Positions 11,216 to 22,073 of a stretch of DNA of 64,000 bases are shown here, piece by piece. The notes beneath the pieces are model-generated. The model did not search any database. It was not told the DNA's origin and was given only the letters and a program-made list of their open reading frames with translations. Position 1 is the stretch's first letter; each line of letters opens with the position of its first letter. The stretch comes from Epichloe hybrida (Eukaryota > Ascomycota > Sordariomycetes > Hypocreales > Clavicipitaceae): the NCBI GenBank assembly GCA_019022495.1, contig JAFEKR010000015.1:186001-250000 (forward strand), in the 5' to 3' direction. Made by a program: the position numbers and the translations under genes.

Positions 11216-14200
11216 TATCACTTGCATTTCAGGGGCGTTTTTTTTTTCTTTTTCCCTTCTCCTTTCAAGGTGCGGCGTGGGCTTTCGATTCAATTTCAAC
11301 AACTTCATTCCCACAGCCCATTTTTGCTTCCTTGGGCTGTGCCCGTAATGAATTGGTTCACAGATGACCAGTTCGCGGGCGGACTGATGAACAAGGATCC
11401 GAGTCATATACAACGACCGAGGCGGCGTCCTCTGCATGACTCTCTTCTTTCTCTGACGATGACACGGCTTTCTATTTAATCTTTTTTCCGTTTGGCGGGG
11501 CTACTCACCCGTTGGCATTTCCTCTGGCCTCTTCTGTGTCCATCATAGTAAGCAAAACGCGTCTGATTGCTAGATTTACTTCGGTTGATCAAGTGTCCCA
11601 GAAAGCAGCTTGCTTGCTGATGTTGCGACAAGAAAGCCAGAGTCGATCACGATTTTCAAAAACTTGGCATCCTCGGTCGCAGGGGAGCTGTGACGTAGAC
11701 ACGAGCCAAGCTCAACGTTATGCTCCCTCTGCGCCGCTACATCTTGCTCATTCAAACACAGTTCAACCTCCAGGCCTGACCTCACTGAGCTCTAGCAATT
11801 ACAACTTTCAACAATGCCCTCGAGGTCTTAATTTAATTCGTCGGTCACTACCCTCTGTTGCTAAGGGCCCGCACACTGCTTAAGTATGCTCTTGCGCATG
11901 GGGCCGTTATCTTTTATCCTTTATCTCATTTTCGAACTCGTCTCCGCTATATTAATTTGGGGTTGGGTTCAAGACCAAGAAGATTGGAGGGCGGGATTTA
12001 AAGGCAGCATTACCGCATATTTATCTACATGCATGGATGGGCGGGCAATGGAGAGGGAGGACTACGTTGGCGACTTTCCACCTACGCTTGGCTGGAAAAG
12101 GGCTGGACATTGGAGGGTAGGAGGGCATGGTTATAACATAAAAGAAGGATGGGATGGTGGCTTCACCTGGAGTCTACCAGTTGGGGGGAAGGATACCTTA
12201 AGAACCAGAAAAAGCTTTTGGGGGACAGCTGGATGACGGATAGCTTCCGAAAGTTATTTGGACGTACGGGGGCTTTCGCCTCTAATTGAAGTTCAAATCT
12301 GCCCTTAAACACTGGCTTTGGCATCACGAGTGGCGTGTCTTTCAAGCCATTGACGAGGGCTCGGCGCGATTGGGATTGTCTCAGCTACAGGGTAGGGTTT
12401 TGCGATATAAGAGTGAAATGAAAGACAAGATCCGCTTTGCAATGTGGCCTTGAATGGGTCAAACATGAGTTTTACCTGAGCATACACAGGTGTGCTTGCG
12501 GAAAACTGAACCTATCCCACCATAAAGGGGGGGCAACAAAGTCAGAGTACAAATGTCAGCGACGGGGCTACACGGGGGATGGGGTGGGTGGCTTTGTCAT
12601 TTGTGCTCGCCGTCGATCAAGTCGGCAGACACAAAGGCTCTTTCGTCATCCTTTCTTTCCCCACCACGTGCCTCCCCGACAATGGAAAAGTCTACCGAGT
12701 CCGGATCCGTATAATGCTTCCGTGACAGAGGGTCGGGCCCCCCGGTCCACGAGGCCTTGGCGTAGGGCAGGCGCCGTGCTGGGGAAGAAGAATTAAGCGG
12801 GAGGTGATGCGTTTCTGGATGCAATATTCTCGTCTCGGTCTAGTGAGCTCCCTAGTTGGCTTACCGGGTAACTTGCGGCTGGATTGGGGGTCATGGGACT
12901 AACCGTGCCTTTGGTGTGTGCGTGGCACCAAGGGGAGTAAGAGCGGAATACTTTTTTTTTTTGGTTGCATCTATTGATGACTTGGTGTGATGAGCCCCTT
13001 GCATGGCTTGCTGATTAGTAATTGCTTGCTCTTCCCTTTGTAGCCTACTAGCTACAAGGGGCTTGTCCGCCTTGGAGATGTCACGTACGTACATACATGT
13101 ACGGATTACGTACATACATACATACATACATACGTAGAGAAGCTTATCTGTGTAATACCTCGCCGAGCCCGGGTTCTCTGCTAATGCCATTCGCCGAAAT
13201 CTTGGCAATGCTTGGCAACGCCTTGGCGTCTGGGCGCGCCATCAATAACCGAGCCAGACAGCGTTCGGCGAGAGCGAGGCAGGCAACAAAGCAGCAAGTC
13301 AACTCGGCCATTGGATCCATCCCGGTTGGGCCATTTTTCCTGCCCACGACTTGGCTGTGGCTGCACCGGAGTATGCATTATTATGTACATTTTTTTTCGC
13401 AGAGGCGCGACGAGGAGAACCGGCGTCATCCGTCGGGATGACAGAGTTAAGGGGGGAAGCAAATGCAAATCCACTTTTCTCGAGTCCAGTCCAGCCCGGC
13501 CACTGCCGGCCCACTGCCATGTGGTGTGGTGTGACTGGTGTCAGCAGCTTGCTTTGCTTTCCGTCCTTCTTCCGAGACGCAGCAGTTGCAGTTGGGCTCA
13601 ATCGACGCAGACGATGATGTGTCTGTCGGTCGGAGTCCTGGACTCCTGGCGCGCACCATCATCATCAGTGATCACTCGGTATTAGCTGGCATGCTGCGCG
13701 TTGCACAGTACAAACGCAGAGCATGCACTCCATACGCATCAACGTCCAAACATGGGAACCCCTTCCATCCTCCCCGGCGAGCAATCTGTCGCTAGTTGTG
13801 CGCCATCCGAGCCACAACACGAGAATGTGCGCGTCGACATCGTGAGCCGCGCGAGAAACAAACAGAATGTGAGATGCAGCAAATCAACAGCCCTGGAGAA
13901 GCCATGATTAGGTTGCTGGCCTGGGCTGGGCCGCACCGTCATTGCCTTCTTTGGAGTCTGGACTCTTCCTCAATATCCTCGATATCCTCGTTGTCCTGGC
14001 GATGCGCGAAATGTCCATGACGAACGCTGTGAATTGAGTGTACTGCGATTTGCCCACCAGTGCCGATTCCGCGTGTCAAGACCTCGCTTGCTAATACATA
14101 CACAGTGGTGAAATGTATAACGGGCCCTGCTCTGTGCTGTGTGAAGAGGGCTTGCAGTCTGGACCGGAGAGGCAAGCGCAAGCCAAAAGGTGCACGTCGT

Positions 14201-14881
14201 GATACAGTACCACACGGTCAACAATGCTGGAAATTTGTCGTGGTATTCCAGTTGCGCGCCTGATGTGTGCGTGTCTGCTGGGATCCGCCTGGATCAAAGT
14301 GGGTGGCTTCTGCGAGTCTCGACGCACGCAGTTGTGGACCAAGTGCCCAGACTCTGCCAAGCCTTGGCGAGTCTTGGCGAAAAAGACCCCGCCCACATCC
14401 TTGGCGTCACTCTGCTAGCCACTACGAGCGGCTCGCGGTTTTGCTGGCCGGTGGGCGGAGTACATGTGCATCTCGGATACCCCGACGAAATTGCCAAGAA
14501 ACGCCAAGAATTTTCCGCTCGCCCTCTACTTCCTGTGAGAGTTGTAAAGGGCGCCAGCACCCCAGAATTCTTGAATGTGCGCGGCCTTGTTCCCCCTCAA
14601 ACCATTGTCCCTGTATATCATTCCTGAAAGACGCAACACTTCTCTCCAGTATCGTGGTTCCCTTTCTCAAAGAGGACTCTCTGCATTTCTGCACTCGTCA
14701 ATCTTGCGCCCGAAACCATCCGTGATTGTATCAGCAAACCACCGCCGCCCGACAAACCGCGACGCACCTACCTACATACTACAGTCTGCGCCCGTCCTGC
14801 CTCCTCTCTGCTCGCAAGCCACAGGCCTTGTCGATAATCCCTTCTCTTTCCAGGCGGCGGCGGCTCTACTGATACTCCGTC
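11216..14881. other. Intergenic region, 3.7 kb; long pacC upstream region
   Basis: No gene recognised. The first ~1 kb is probably the 3' UTR of the Stb3-like gene. A TACA/CATA microsatellite lies at 13085-13137. From 13200 onward the sequence is rich in PacC-type hexamers (GCCARG or CYTGGC) at 13201, 13211, 13222, 13350, 13646, 13995 and six more at 14356-14508. The last 250 bp are pyrimidine-rich, as expected for a leader. Confidence 0.6.
14356..14508. promoter_or_regulatory. Cluster of six PacC-type binding hexamers upstream of pacC
   Basis: GCCAAG occurs at 14356, 14493 and 14503, and its complement CTTGGC at 14363, 14373 and 14400, all within 153 bp and 374-526 bp upstream of the pacC start codon. 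GCCARG is the established PacC recognition sequence. Six hits are far above the chance rate of about one per kilobase, suggesting autoregulation by ambient pH. Confidence 0.6.
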
Positions 14882-17000
14882 ATGACGTCGTCTCACGTTC
14901 TGGACGCTGCTCAGGTCTCATCGGCCTCGAGCAGCGGCAGCGACTCCAAATCCAATACGCCTGCTCCCTCGAGCTCGACTTCGAACATCTCTCAGCACAG
15001 TTCTGCCGATGACAACTTAACCTGCCGCTGGAACCATTGCAACCAGAGATTTGCCAACCCCGAGACTCTTTATGTGCGTACTTGTAGACTGGGCTGACGC
15101 TGATGCGGTTTCATCATGGGAGGAAAAACGGAGAGGCGGAAGCTTGAATACTTCGTTTGACCAAGCAAGATCAAACCGAGACCAGAGTTGGCCGCAGGCA
15201 GCTCTACAACGTTTCTTACTAACGTTTGGTTCCAGGAACACATTTGTGATCGTCATGTTGGTCGCAAGAGTACCAACAACCTCAGCCTCACTTGCCAATG
15301 GAATTCCTGCCGCACCACTACTGTCAAGAGAGATCACATCACCTCGCACATCAGGGTCCATGTGCCCCTGAAGCCTCACAAATGTGACATGTGCGGCAAA
15401 AGCTTCAAGAGGCCTCAAGACCTGAAGAAGCACGTCAAGGTAAGCTTAGCTCACGCAATTTCTACACTACATGGCTTTTTTTTTTTTCATGTCCCCCAGC
15501 ACGAAGCTTACTGGCGCGTCTTTCAAGACTCATGCAGATGACTCGGTCCTGTCTCGTCCCGGTCAGGATCACCAGGGCTTCAACTATAGGACCCAAAGCT
15601 CCAAGGGTAAGTACTCTATCCCATCCTGTCTTTGACAACCCCTTTCCAAGGGTGCCCTACCGTCCTTGAGCGAATGCTGACTCATTGCATCTCCAGGACC
15701 TAGTTACTATGATCACAATGGCCAAATGCGCAACGGCGGCTTCTCGCATCAGAACCACGGATATTATGCCCCCCAGCCCTCCACTGGCTATGGTCTCTAT
15801 TTCAATCAGCCTCCCATGGCCACACCGCGAGCCGAAAACATGGGCTACAGTGCTGCCGCAGCAGGTGGCTATGACCGTAAGCGCGCTTTCGACATGGTTG
15901 ACGACTTCTTCGGCAGCGCCAAGCGTCGTCAGGTCGATCCATCTTCTTACGCCCAGATCGGACGCTCTCTGCTGCCCCTTCACGGCTCACTGTCCATCCC
16001 CAACGGTCCCATGGCTGCCACGGAGCAGTACATGCCTCAGCAGCACGCACCCGCGATGGTCCATGGCGGCCCAGCACCGACGCAGAACCCGCTCGCTCAG
16101 CAGTACTACCTGCCCATGCCCAACGCCCGCACACAAAAGGATCTCGTCCATCTCGACAATCTTCTGGGCCAGATGCAAGACACGATTTACGAGAACTCCA
16201 GCCACGCTACTGCCGGTGTTCACGCCCACCACAACAACAATGGATTCGGTGGTTTCCGACACAGCCAGTCACCCACTGTCCTTCAGCGCGGTTCCCCGAC
16301 TGGCCTGTCTCTGCCTGGCGATGGGTACCACCACTCAGTCTCGGCCGCCAGTATTCACTCGCCCTTGACCACCATTTCCTCGACCGGCACTCCCGCTGTC
16401 ACGCCGCCATCGAGCTCCATGTCTCACACTTCTGGACACTCGCCCAGTCCATCCGCCTCGTCTGGGCTCTCGCCACAGTCACGCCACAGCACCACCACAT
16501 CATCCGTCATGTATCCCAACCTGCCCACAAGTCTCCCTGCCGTAAACCACGGCTTCGGTCAGTCCACCACATCAACTCTTGGCCCTAGTTTTGACAGCAG
16601 CGAGCGCCGCCGATACTCTGGCGGTATGCTGCAGAAGGCTCGCACCATTCCTCCCATTCGCCCTGTTGAGGAGACCAGCGGACGGAGTACCCCCAAGGCT
16701 TGTGAATCAGCCCTTTCCATCGGATCGCCGTCTTCCGAGTCGGACACGAGCGAGGCAACCAAGGAGCGTGAGGAGCAGTATGACCGCTGGTTGGAAAACA
16801 TGCGCGTCATTGAGACCCTGCGTGAGTACGTCCGTGGGCGTCTTGAGCGCAAAGATTTTGCCCAAGATGACGAAGCCGAGGGTTCCCGAAGAGACGGCGA
16901 TGCCATGGATGTGGATATGAAGAGCCCACCCAGACAACCCATCGGCCTCCGGGAAGGCGGTTCCTCCCTCTACCCCCGTCTGCCCGTTCCCGGGTCTTGA
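14882..17000 (+). CDS. pacC: pH-response transcription factor PacC/Rim101
   Basis: Four exons: 14882-15073, 15236-15439, 15528-15606, 15697-17000, giving 592 residues. Three C2H2 zinc fingers run from about residue 47: [30 protein letters not shown] and [19 protein letters not shown], followed by the family's [11 protein letters not shown], which only appears after removal of intron 2 (15440-15527). A nuclear-localisation and processing region, [20 protein letters not shown], follows. Two YPxL motifs, YPNLP in the middle and YPRLP at the end, match docking sites for the Bro1-like protein PalA. In Aspergillus, PacC is cleaved by the Pal pathway and then the proteasome at alkaline pH, and the short form activates alkaline genes and represses acid genes. 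The middle is Ser/Thr/Pro-rich. The clustered GCCARG hexamers upstream fit autoregulation. Confidence 0.95.
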
Positions 17001-18724
17001 GATGGAAGCGCATTGCGCAATTGCTGGTTTGGGTGTGCAAAGTTGTGTGACGGAGGGGCAACTTTGTGAGAATGCCGCAGATGGCTCAAAGCATAAAACA
17101 TCACTGTCGCATAGTCGTGTACATTCCCGAATCCTTTGCGTGGCCTATGAAGGTCTTTTTTTTTTTTTTTCCCCCACATGATACACATTCGACCGGGGTA
17201 ATCTAGGGTGATGATTATTCGGTGCGGGAGGGATTTTTATTGATGACTTGGCGCAGGAAACTAGTGTGAGATATGCATGAAATTGAACAGTTGTATATAC
17301 ATACAATCATGAATGAATACATGCTCAGTTGACGTGAAAAGATTTGTGTGAAACATGTCGCAAACAATGCCAACAACGCCGAGATTGTCAAGATGATATT
17401 TCCTCTCGTAAGTGCCAACTATATGTATGGGACGATTTGTCACTTACTCGTCGTGACTGACCAGTGACCGCAAGACGATACGATACGGTGACATGGAAGA
17501 AGAGATTTTTCACCACCCTCTCTTGCAGTCCACGGGGTTGCATACGACGGATTTCAGACACGGCACGGCTTTTCACGGCTGTTGCTCGTTTGGCCCAGAC
17601 CGAGGGGCTTGGCGATGAAAACAATCTTACTGCATCTTGACGTATGCACGCCGGCCAATACGGCAACGATGTGCGATACCGAGACGTGGAATCGCACAAG
17701 CGAACTGCATGACGGACAGGCCATGTGTTTGCATCGAACGACTTATCACGGCCGAGAAGTCGAGGGGGACTGGAGAACATCGGACGACGGGAATGCAAAT
17801 TTTGCAAGCACAAACGCGGCCCCCCCTTCTTCTTTGTCTGCTTGCACAGCACAACATGATGCGCACTGCGGAAAGTCTAATCTGTGCGGATTACTTGTTT
17901 AACTCATTTATTAGGGGACCCTGCCTATAGCAGCAGCACAGCTGGGAGTAATAATCCGCGGACTTGTCGAGGAACGAACAGTGGGTTGATGTGATTGGCG
18001 GCGAGTCCACGACCGATGAAATCCGATGAAGTCGGCTTCTTGGTTCTCCCAGCAGTCTAGATTCAGAATCCTACACTGCTGTGGCGAAGCCGTTGAGAAG
18101 AATTTTCCCCTTCCCCTTCCCCTACGGGTTTCCCTACGGGACCATGGTGCAGGACTTTTGGAGTTGCGCCGAGCCGAATGCTGCGTGTCGGGAAGCATCC
18201 CATGCGTGTTGTCGTGCCCGAGGGTTCGGTCGTTGAGAGACTAGAACTTGCTCGTCACCCATGTCGGCATGGCCAGCGACGGCATTGTGCGTGAGCTATA
18301 CGGAGGGGTTTTTTTTTTCCATTTTTTTCGGTCCCATTCTTTCCGTGGTCCAACGGGTGGTCTAGAAGCCGATATGTCGTGAATGCGTGGGAAGGAACGA
18401 GGTGGCCGTGTCAACCTCACCGGAGCAGCTACGAGCCAGCTTCTTGGGATAAAAGGGGCCGTGAACCTCCCTTGGTTTTTTCTTCCAGTCTTGCATTCTC
18501 CTCATCCTCATCTTCGCTGACACAAACTACGACTGCGACTGCGACTACGACTACACAAACCTTTTTCGGAAGCAGAGAGACATCTCTCGCCACTGGGATC
18601 GACGAGCAAAGCGCCCCCCAACAAAGAAAGTACTCTTTTACAATCGCCCGTCGCCCCATCGCACAGGCGCCGATCATCTTGTCTGAGCAGCAAACACGGA
18701 CTTCGCTTCCGCCTCGCAGCCAAC
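17001..18724. other. Intergenic region, 1.7 kb, no gene recognised
   Basis: The left part is the pacC 3' UTR with T-rich runs (17157-17170). A long T tract lies at 18309-18316. The right ~250 bp, pyrimidine-rich and ending in the CTTCCGCCTCGCAGCC leader, is the probable promoter and 5' UTR of the secreted repeat protein; a TATA-like GATAAAAG is near 18448. Confidence 0.55.
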
Positions 18725-19672
18725 ATGCGCTTCACGTGCCTTGCTGCTGGCGTTGCTTGCCTTGCCGGCGTGGCTTTGGGCCAGCCGGCTCCTGGTTCGC
18801 CTGCGGATGCTTGCTGCTGCTGCGACGTTCGGAGGAGCGTGATTAGCTGCACGAGGTCCATCTCGAAGAAGGACTGTGTTTGCGCGGAAGTGGCTTGTCC
18901 TGCGGGTGCGAAGACTGTTTGGGACGATGGGAAGCCTACTCGTACTGTTGATGGGGGGGGCATGTCGATTTTGGCGGCTCAGGAGGGGGGAATGACCATG
19001 TTGCCTTTTGAGGATGAGGGTGTCATGTCTATCCTGCCTTTTAAGGATGAGGGTGTCATGTCTATCCTGCCTTTTGACGATGAGGATGTCATGTCTATCC
19101 TGCCTTTCGAGGATAAGGGTGTCATGTCTATCCTGCCTGTCAAGGATGAGGAGGGCATCATGTCCATCCTTCCCGTCAAGGAAGAAGGCCCAATGAGCAT
19201 CTTGCCGTTCAACTACGACAACCAGAGGATGACTATCCCGCCCGCCCAGGAGGCCGGAAAGATGAGTGCAATGAAAGAAACCGGCCGCATGGCCATCACG
19301 CCCCCGGTCAAGGAGACAGGAAGAATGACCATCATGGCTGCTCCGCCAACCCCGGCCGCCAAGGCACCCGAGAAGAGGGACACCAGTGACAACGAAGACG
19401 GCACGCCCGTAGGACACAAGGCTGGCAACAAGGCCACTCCTGTCTTGAGCGAGCTCCCTAAGAAGTTCATCACCAAGGCCAAGGGTGCCGCCAAGGGTGC
19501 CGAGATGACGGCCCTGCCCGTTCGCCAGTTCCCCTGCTGCTGCTGCAACGTTGGCATCAACAAGATGGTCTGCGAGGTTCGCGACCAGAACGACTGCGTG
19601 TGCCCAATGGTGATGTGTCCCCGAAACGCCGAGACCATTTTCGTCAGGGCTCCTGCTCCGACCGGCATCTGA
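18725..19672 (+). CDS. Secreted protein with twin eight-cysteine modules flanking an 11-residue Met-rich repeat; unknown function
   Basis: An intronless 315-residue protein. Residues 1-19 form a signal peptide (VACLAGVALG end), so it is secreted or wall-associated. Two modules share a cysteine pattern. The first has Cys 30-33, 42, 51, 53, 58 and the second Cys 271-274, 283, 291, 293, 298: CCCC-x8-C-x7/8-C-x-C-x4-C, both containing DCVC. Between them, Met recurs about every 11 residues (80, 90, 101, 112, 123, 134, 146, 157, 169, 180, 189, 201). The best copies are MSILPFKDEGV-like, acidic and nearly identical at the DNA level (about 19000-19145), which points to recent expansion. A single Kex2-type Lys-Arg at 217-218 could separate the halves. 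It is not a hydrophobin or CFEM domain by cysteine spacing. Tandem repeats in a secreted precursor recall fungal RiPP precursors, but the units lack dibasic cleavage sites and no UstY-like gene is nearby. Confidence 0.85.
   Translation: MRFTCLAAGVACLAGVALGQPAPGSPADACCCCDVRRSVISCTRSISKKDCVCAEVACPAGAKTVWDDGKPTRTVDGGGMSILAAQEGGMTMLPFEDEGVMSILPFKDEGVMSILPFDDEDVMSILPFEDKGVMSILPVKDEEGIMSILPVKEEGPMSILPFNYDNQRMTIPPAQEAGKMSAMKETGRMAITPPVKETGRMTIMAAPPTPAAKAPEKRDTSDNEDGTPVGHKAGNKATPVLSELPKKFITKAKGAAKGAEMTALPVRQFPCCCCNVGINKMVCEVRDQNDCVCPMVMCPRNAETIFVRAPAPTGI
18998..19200 (+). repeat. 33-bp coding tandem repeat in the secreted protein
   Basis: Units of about 33 bp beginning near GATGAGGGTGTCATGTC repeat with few changes, encoding the MSILP-containing 11-mer. 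The last copies (19140-19200) carry insertions of one codon and more substitutions. The antisense strand is also free of stops across the whole gene because of this composition. Confidence 0.85.
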
Positions 19673-22073
19673 CCGGCATCTAAGGACAATTGACAGCAGC
19701 GCGCTGTTGCTATTCTTGCGGGACACCAAAAAATCAGTAATGGGTAATTTCATTTCTCTTACCTTGTCTTTCTTTGGGGTGTCGGGCTGGGAAATGGAAG
19801 AAGAAAAGTACAGTTGAATTGTTGTTTTGATGAGGGAACCGGGCTACGACATGATATGACTAACGGGACGGACGGGACGGATCATGAGAAAAGTTTTAGA
19901 TTGGCTTCGAATTTTGTTTTTTTACTCCTCAAAGAAGTAGTTTTAATGTAATAGAGTCTCATTTTTAAATACACGCGTTTGGCCCGCACTTGATGATGAT
20001 GATGATGATGACGGTGGAGGTCCAACGGAACCAAGTGAAATGCGGAATGTGCATAACTCGACGGCTCTCCTCGGAGCATCCCCCCCCCCCCCTCCCTCTA
20101 CACCGCCTCTTCCAATTCGGCGCATCGCCACGCATCGCCAACTTGGACAAGTGTATTTATTGTATTTATGCTCCTGCTATCCTGCGTGCCTCCTTCTGCA
20201 AGATGAGAGCGGCGAAGAGGCGCACGGAGCGCTTGCGAGCATGCTAACGCGCGGCAAATGAGACTGAAGGCGGAAGATTATCCGATAGGTGGCTCGGAAA
20301 GCAAAATCCCTTTCCCTCGTGCGCCTCTTCTCCCGTCCCGCATCAATCTTATCTCATCCTGTTGCGAAATCAGCGTGCTGACGTGGTGGATCGGTTCAGC
20401 ACTAATGTGGCAAGGATGGGAGAGTGTGGTGCGTAAGGCGTAAGCAAAACGCGACCAGACTCATGGCATGCATGGCTGGCTCATGGGCAAGTTGGCAGTC
20501 GTTTTATTATTCAACACGGCCACCCCACCACATGCTTCGCAGCGCTTCGCAGTGAGCCTGTTCCAGTTCGGACAGATTTTTCGCCGGCGGAAACAATGTC
20601 GACGTGGAGTCGAATAGCGCGTGTGTTCTGCATGGGGACAGAGGCAATTGGCTGAAAAAGGCTTCGCTTCCCTTTTCATGCATACGTATGTACATATGTC
20701 CTCTCGCTTTCGATACCACACACATTATCCGACTGGATGTGGACATACATAATCCGTAGTTGAGCAAGAACGTGGTCGTGTCGTAACATTCCGTCGTGGT
20801 GCACGACATTTCCGGCTGTCGGGCTCATCATCATAGGCCCAGCCGTCGATGCAAAGTCGAGCAGCCCATCAGGCGGGGTGCAGGCGGCCGAAGTTTCTCC
20901 CAGCCGGGCCAGCCCAGGGACTCGCGACAGGCCCAGTTGTACCGATGGCGGGGCCGCCTTTCTTTCCCATCGGCACCTCCTGGCAGGCGCACCCCCCCTC
21001 CCCCCCTGGTTGGCCGATTGCCGAACGTTCTTGCTGCGCTCATTATGTACATGTACGTGGGTTGCGACGGCGGATCCGAGGAAGAGCTCTTATCCCCCCC
21101 CCGGCAGCCGTGTTTTCCGTCGAACGAGCGCATCTTCAGCAATCCGACCGACTCAAGTCGGAGTCAAGCACAAGGCGCGCGCGCACTCTTTTGCCCACTT
21201 CGTCCAGGTTCGGCAGTGGGCCACCACCCTCGGGCGACAGCCGGATCCCCCCCCCCTTGCCGAAACAAGCCACTTGACCCAGACACGGACGTCTCGTAAT
21301 CCGTAAGATACGAACCAAGAGGGCCAAAAACCAAGCGAACTTTTTTTTCTTTTCGAAAGGGAGAAGAAAGGGTGCAACAGTTAGATAATTCGTAGAAGCA
21401 ATCAGTACTCGTAGATTCCACCCGACAGCGTGCGGCCAGACGTGTTTGCCAAAAGTTGACCAGACCCCGTGTCAACCAGTCGCCCGCCCCCTTTGCTTCG
21501 GTTCGGCTCCCTGTCCGTCGAACCAAGAACTTGGCGGGCACTTGGCGGGCACCTGGCGGGCACCTGGCAGGCACTGGGCACTTATCATGTAGTCAGTCAC
21601 TGAGCACTTGGGGCACCCTCCTCCCTCCCTACTACGTCCAACTAATTGTATGCAAGGACATGACGGATTCGTTCTCGTTCTCGTTCTCGAGTTGGGTCTA
21701 ATACACTTGGTCTACCATACCAGACGTGACGTCTGTCAACGGTCATGCACCAACGAGGAAGACACGCCAGGCCCAGAACCGAGTCATGTCTGGCTTCTCA
21801 TCCCTCGTTGTCATCAATCTCATGGTGCCGTTTTCCACCTCCGTCAACAAGTCAAGTTCGGTCCGCCGTCGAGGCGCTAAAACCGCAAACCAGGTCGGTT
21901 CCGTCCCCAACTCCGTCCGCTACCTCCTCATTCCGCTGTCGAGACCCTCGAGTCTTCTCTTCTCCCCTTCCCCTCTGCTCTGCTCTGCTCTGCTCTGCTC
22001 TGCTCTGCTCTGCTCTTCCACATGTATATCTTGGTGCGCTTCCATCGTCGAGCGCGCGATACCGAAGCCGTAC
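19673..22073. other. Intergenic region, 2.4 kb, no gene recognised
   Basis: It holds a TGATGATG microsatellite near 19991, a C10 run near 20080 and more C-runs at 20990-21255, which create long but unconvincing open frames. The right 400 bp is pyrimidine-rich and ends in a CTCTG pentamer array just before the zinc-cluster gene. Confidence 0.55.
21973..22016. repeat. Pentanucleotide repeat (CTCTG)n in the leader of the zinc-cluster regulator
   Basis: About eight uninterrupted copies of CTCTG end some 58 bp before the predicted start codon. In frame this reads as an LLCSALLCSA-like run, so the upstream ATG at 21726 is unlikely to be the true start. Confidence 0.85.

Noticed and set aside
18725..19672. 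RiPP (ustiloxin-type) precursor with a biosynthetic cluster
   Set aside because: The repeat units lack Kex2 sites and no UstY, tyrosinase or peptidase gene is present nearby.
18674..19753. 359-codon antisense open frame opposite the secreted repeat protein
   Set aside because: It is open because the 33-bp repeat has no stops on either strand. It has no signal peptide or domain and consists of RQDRHDTLIL-type repeats.
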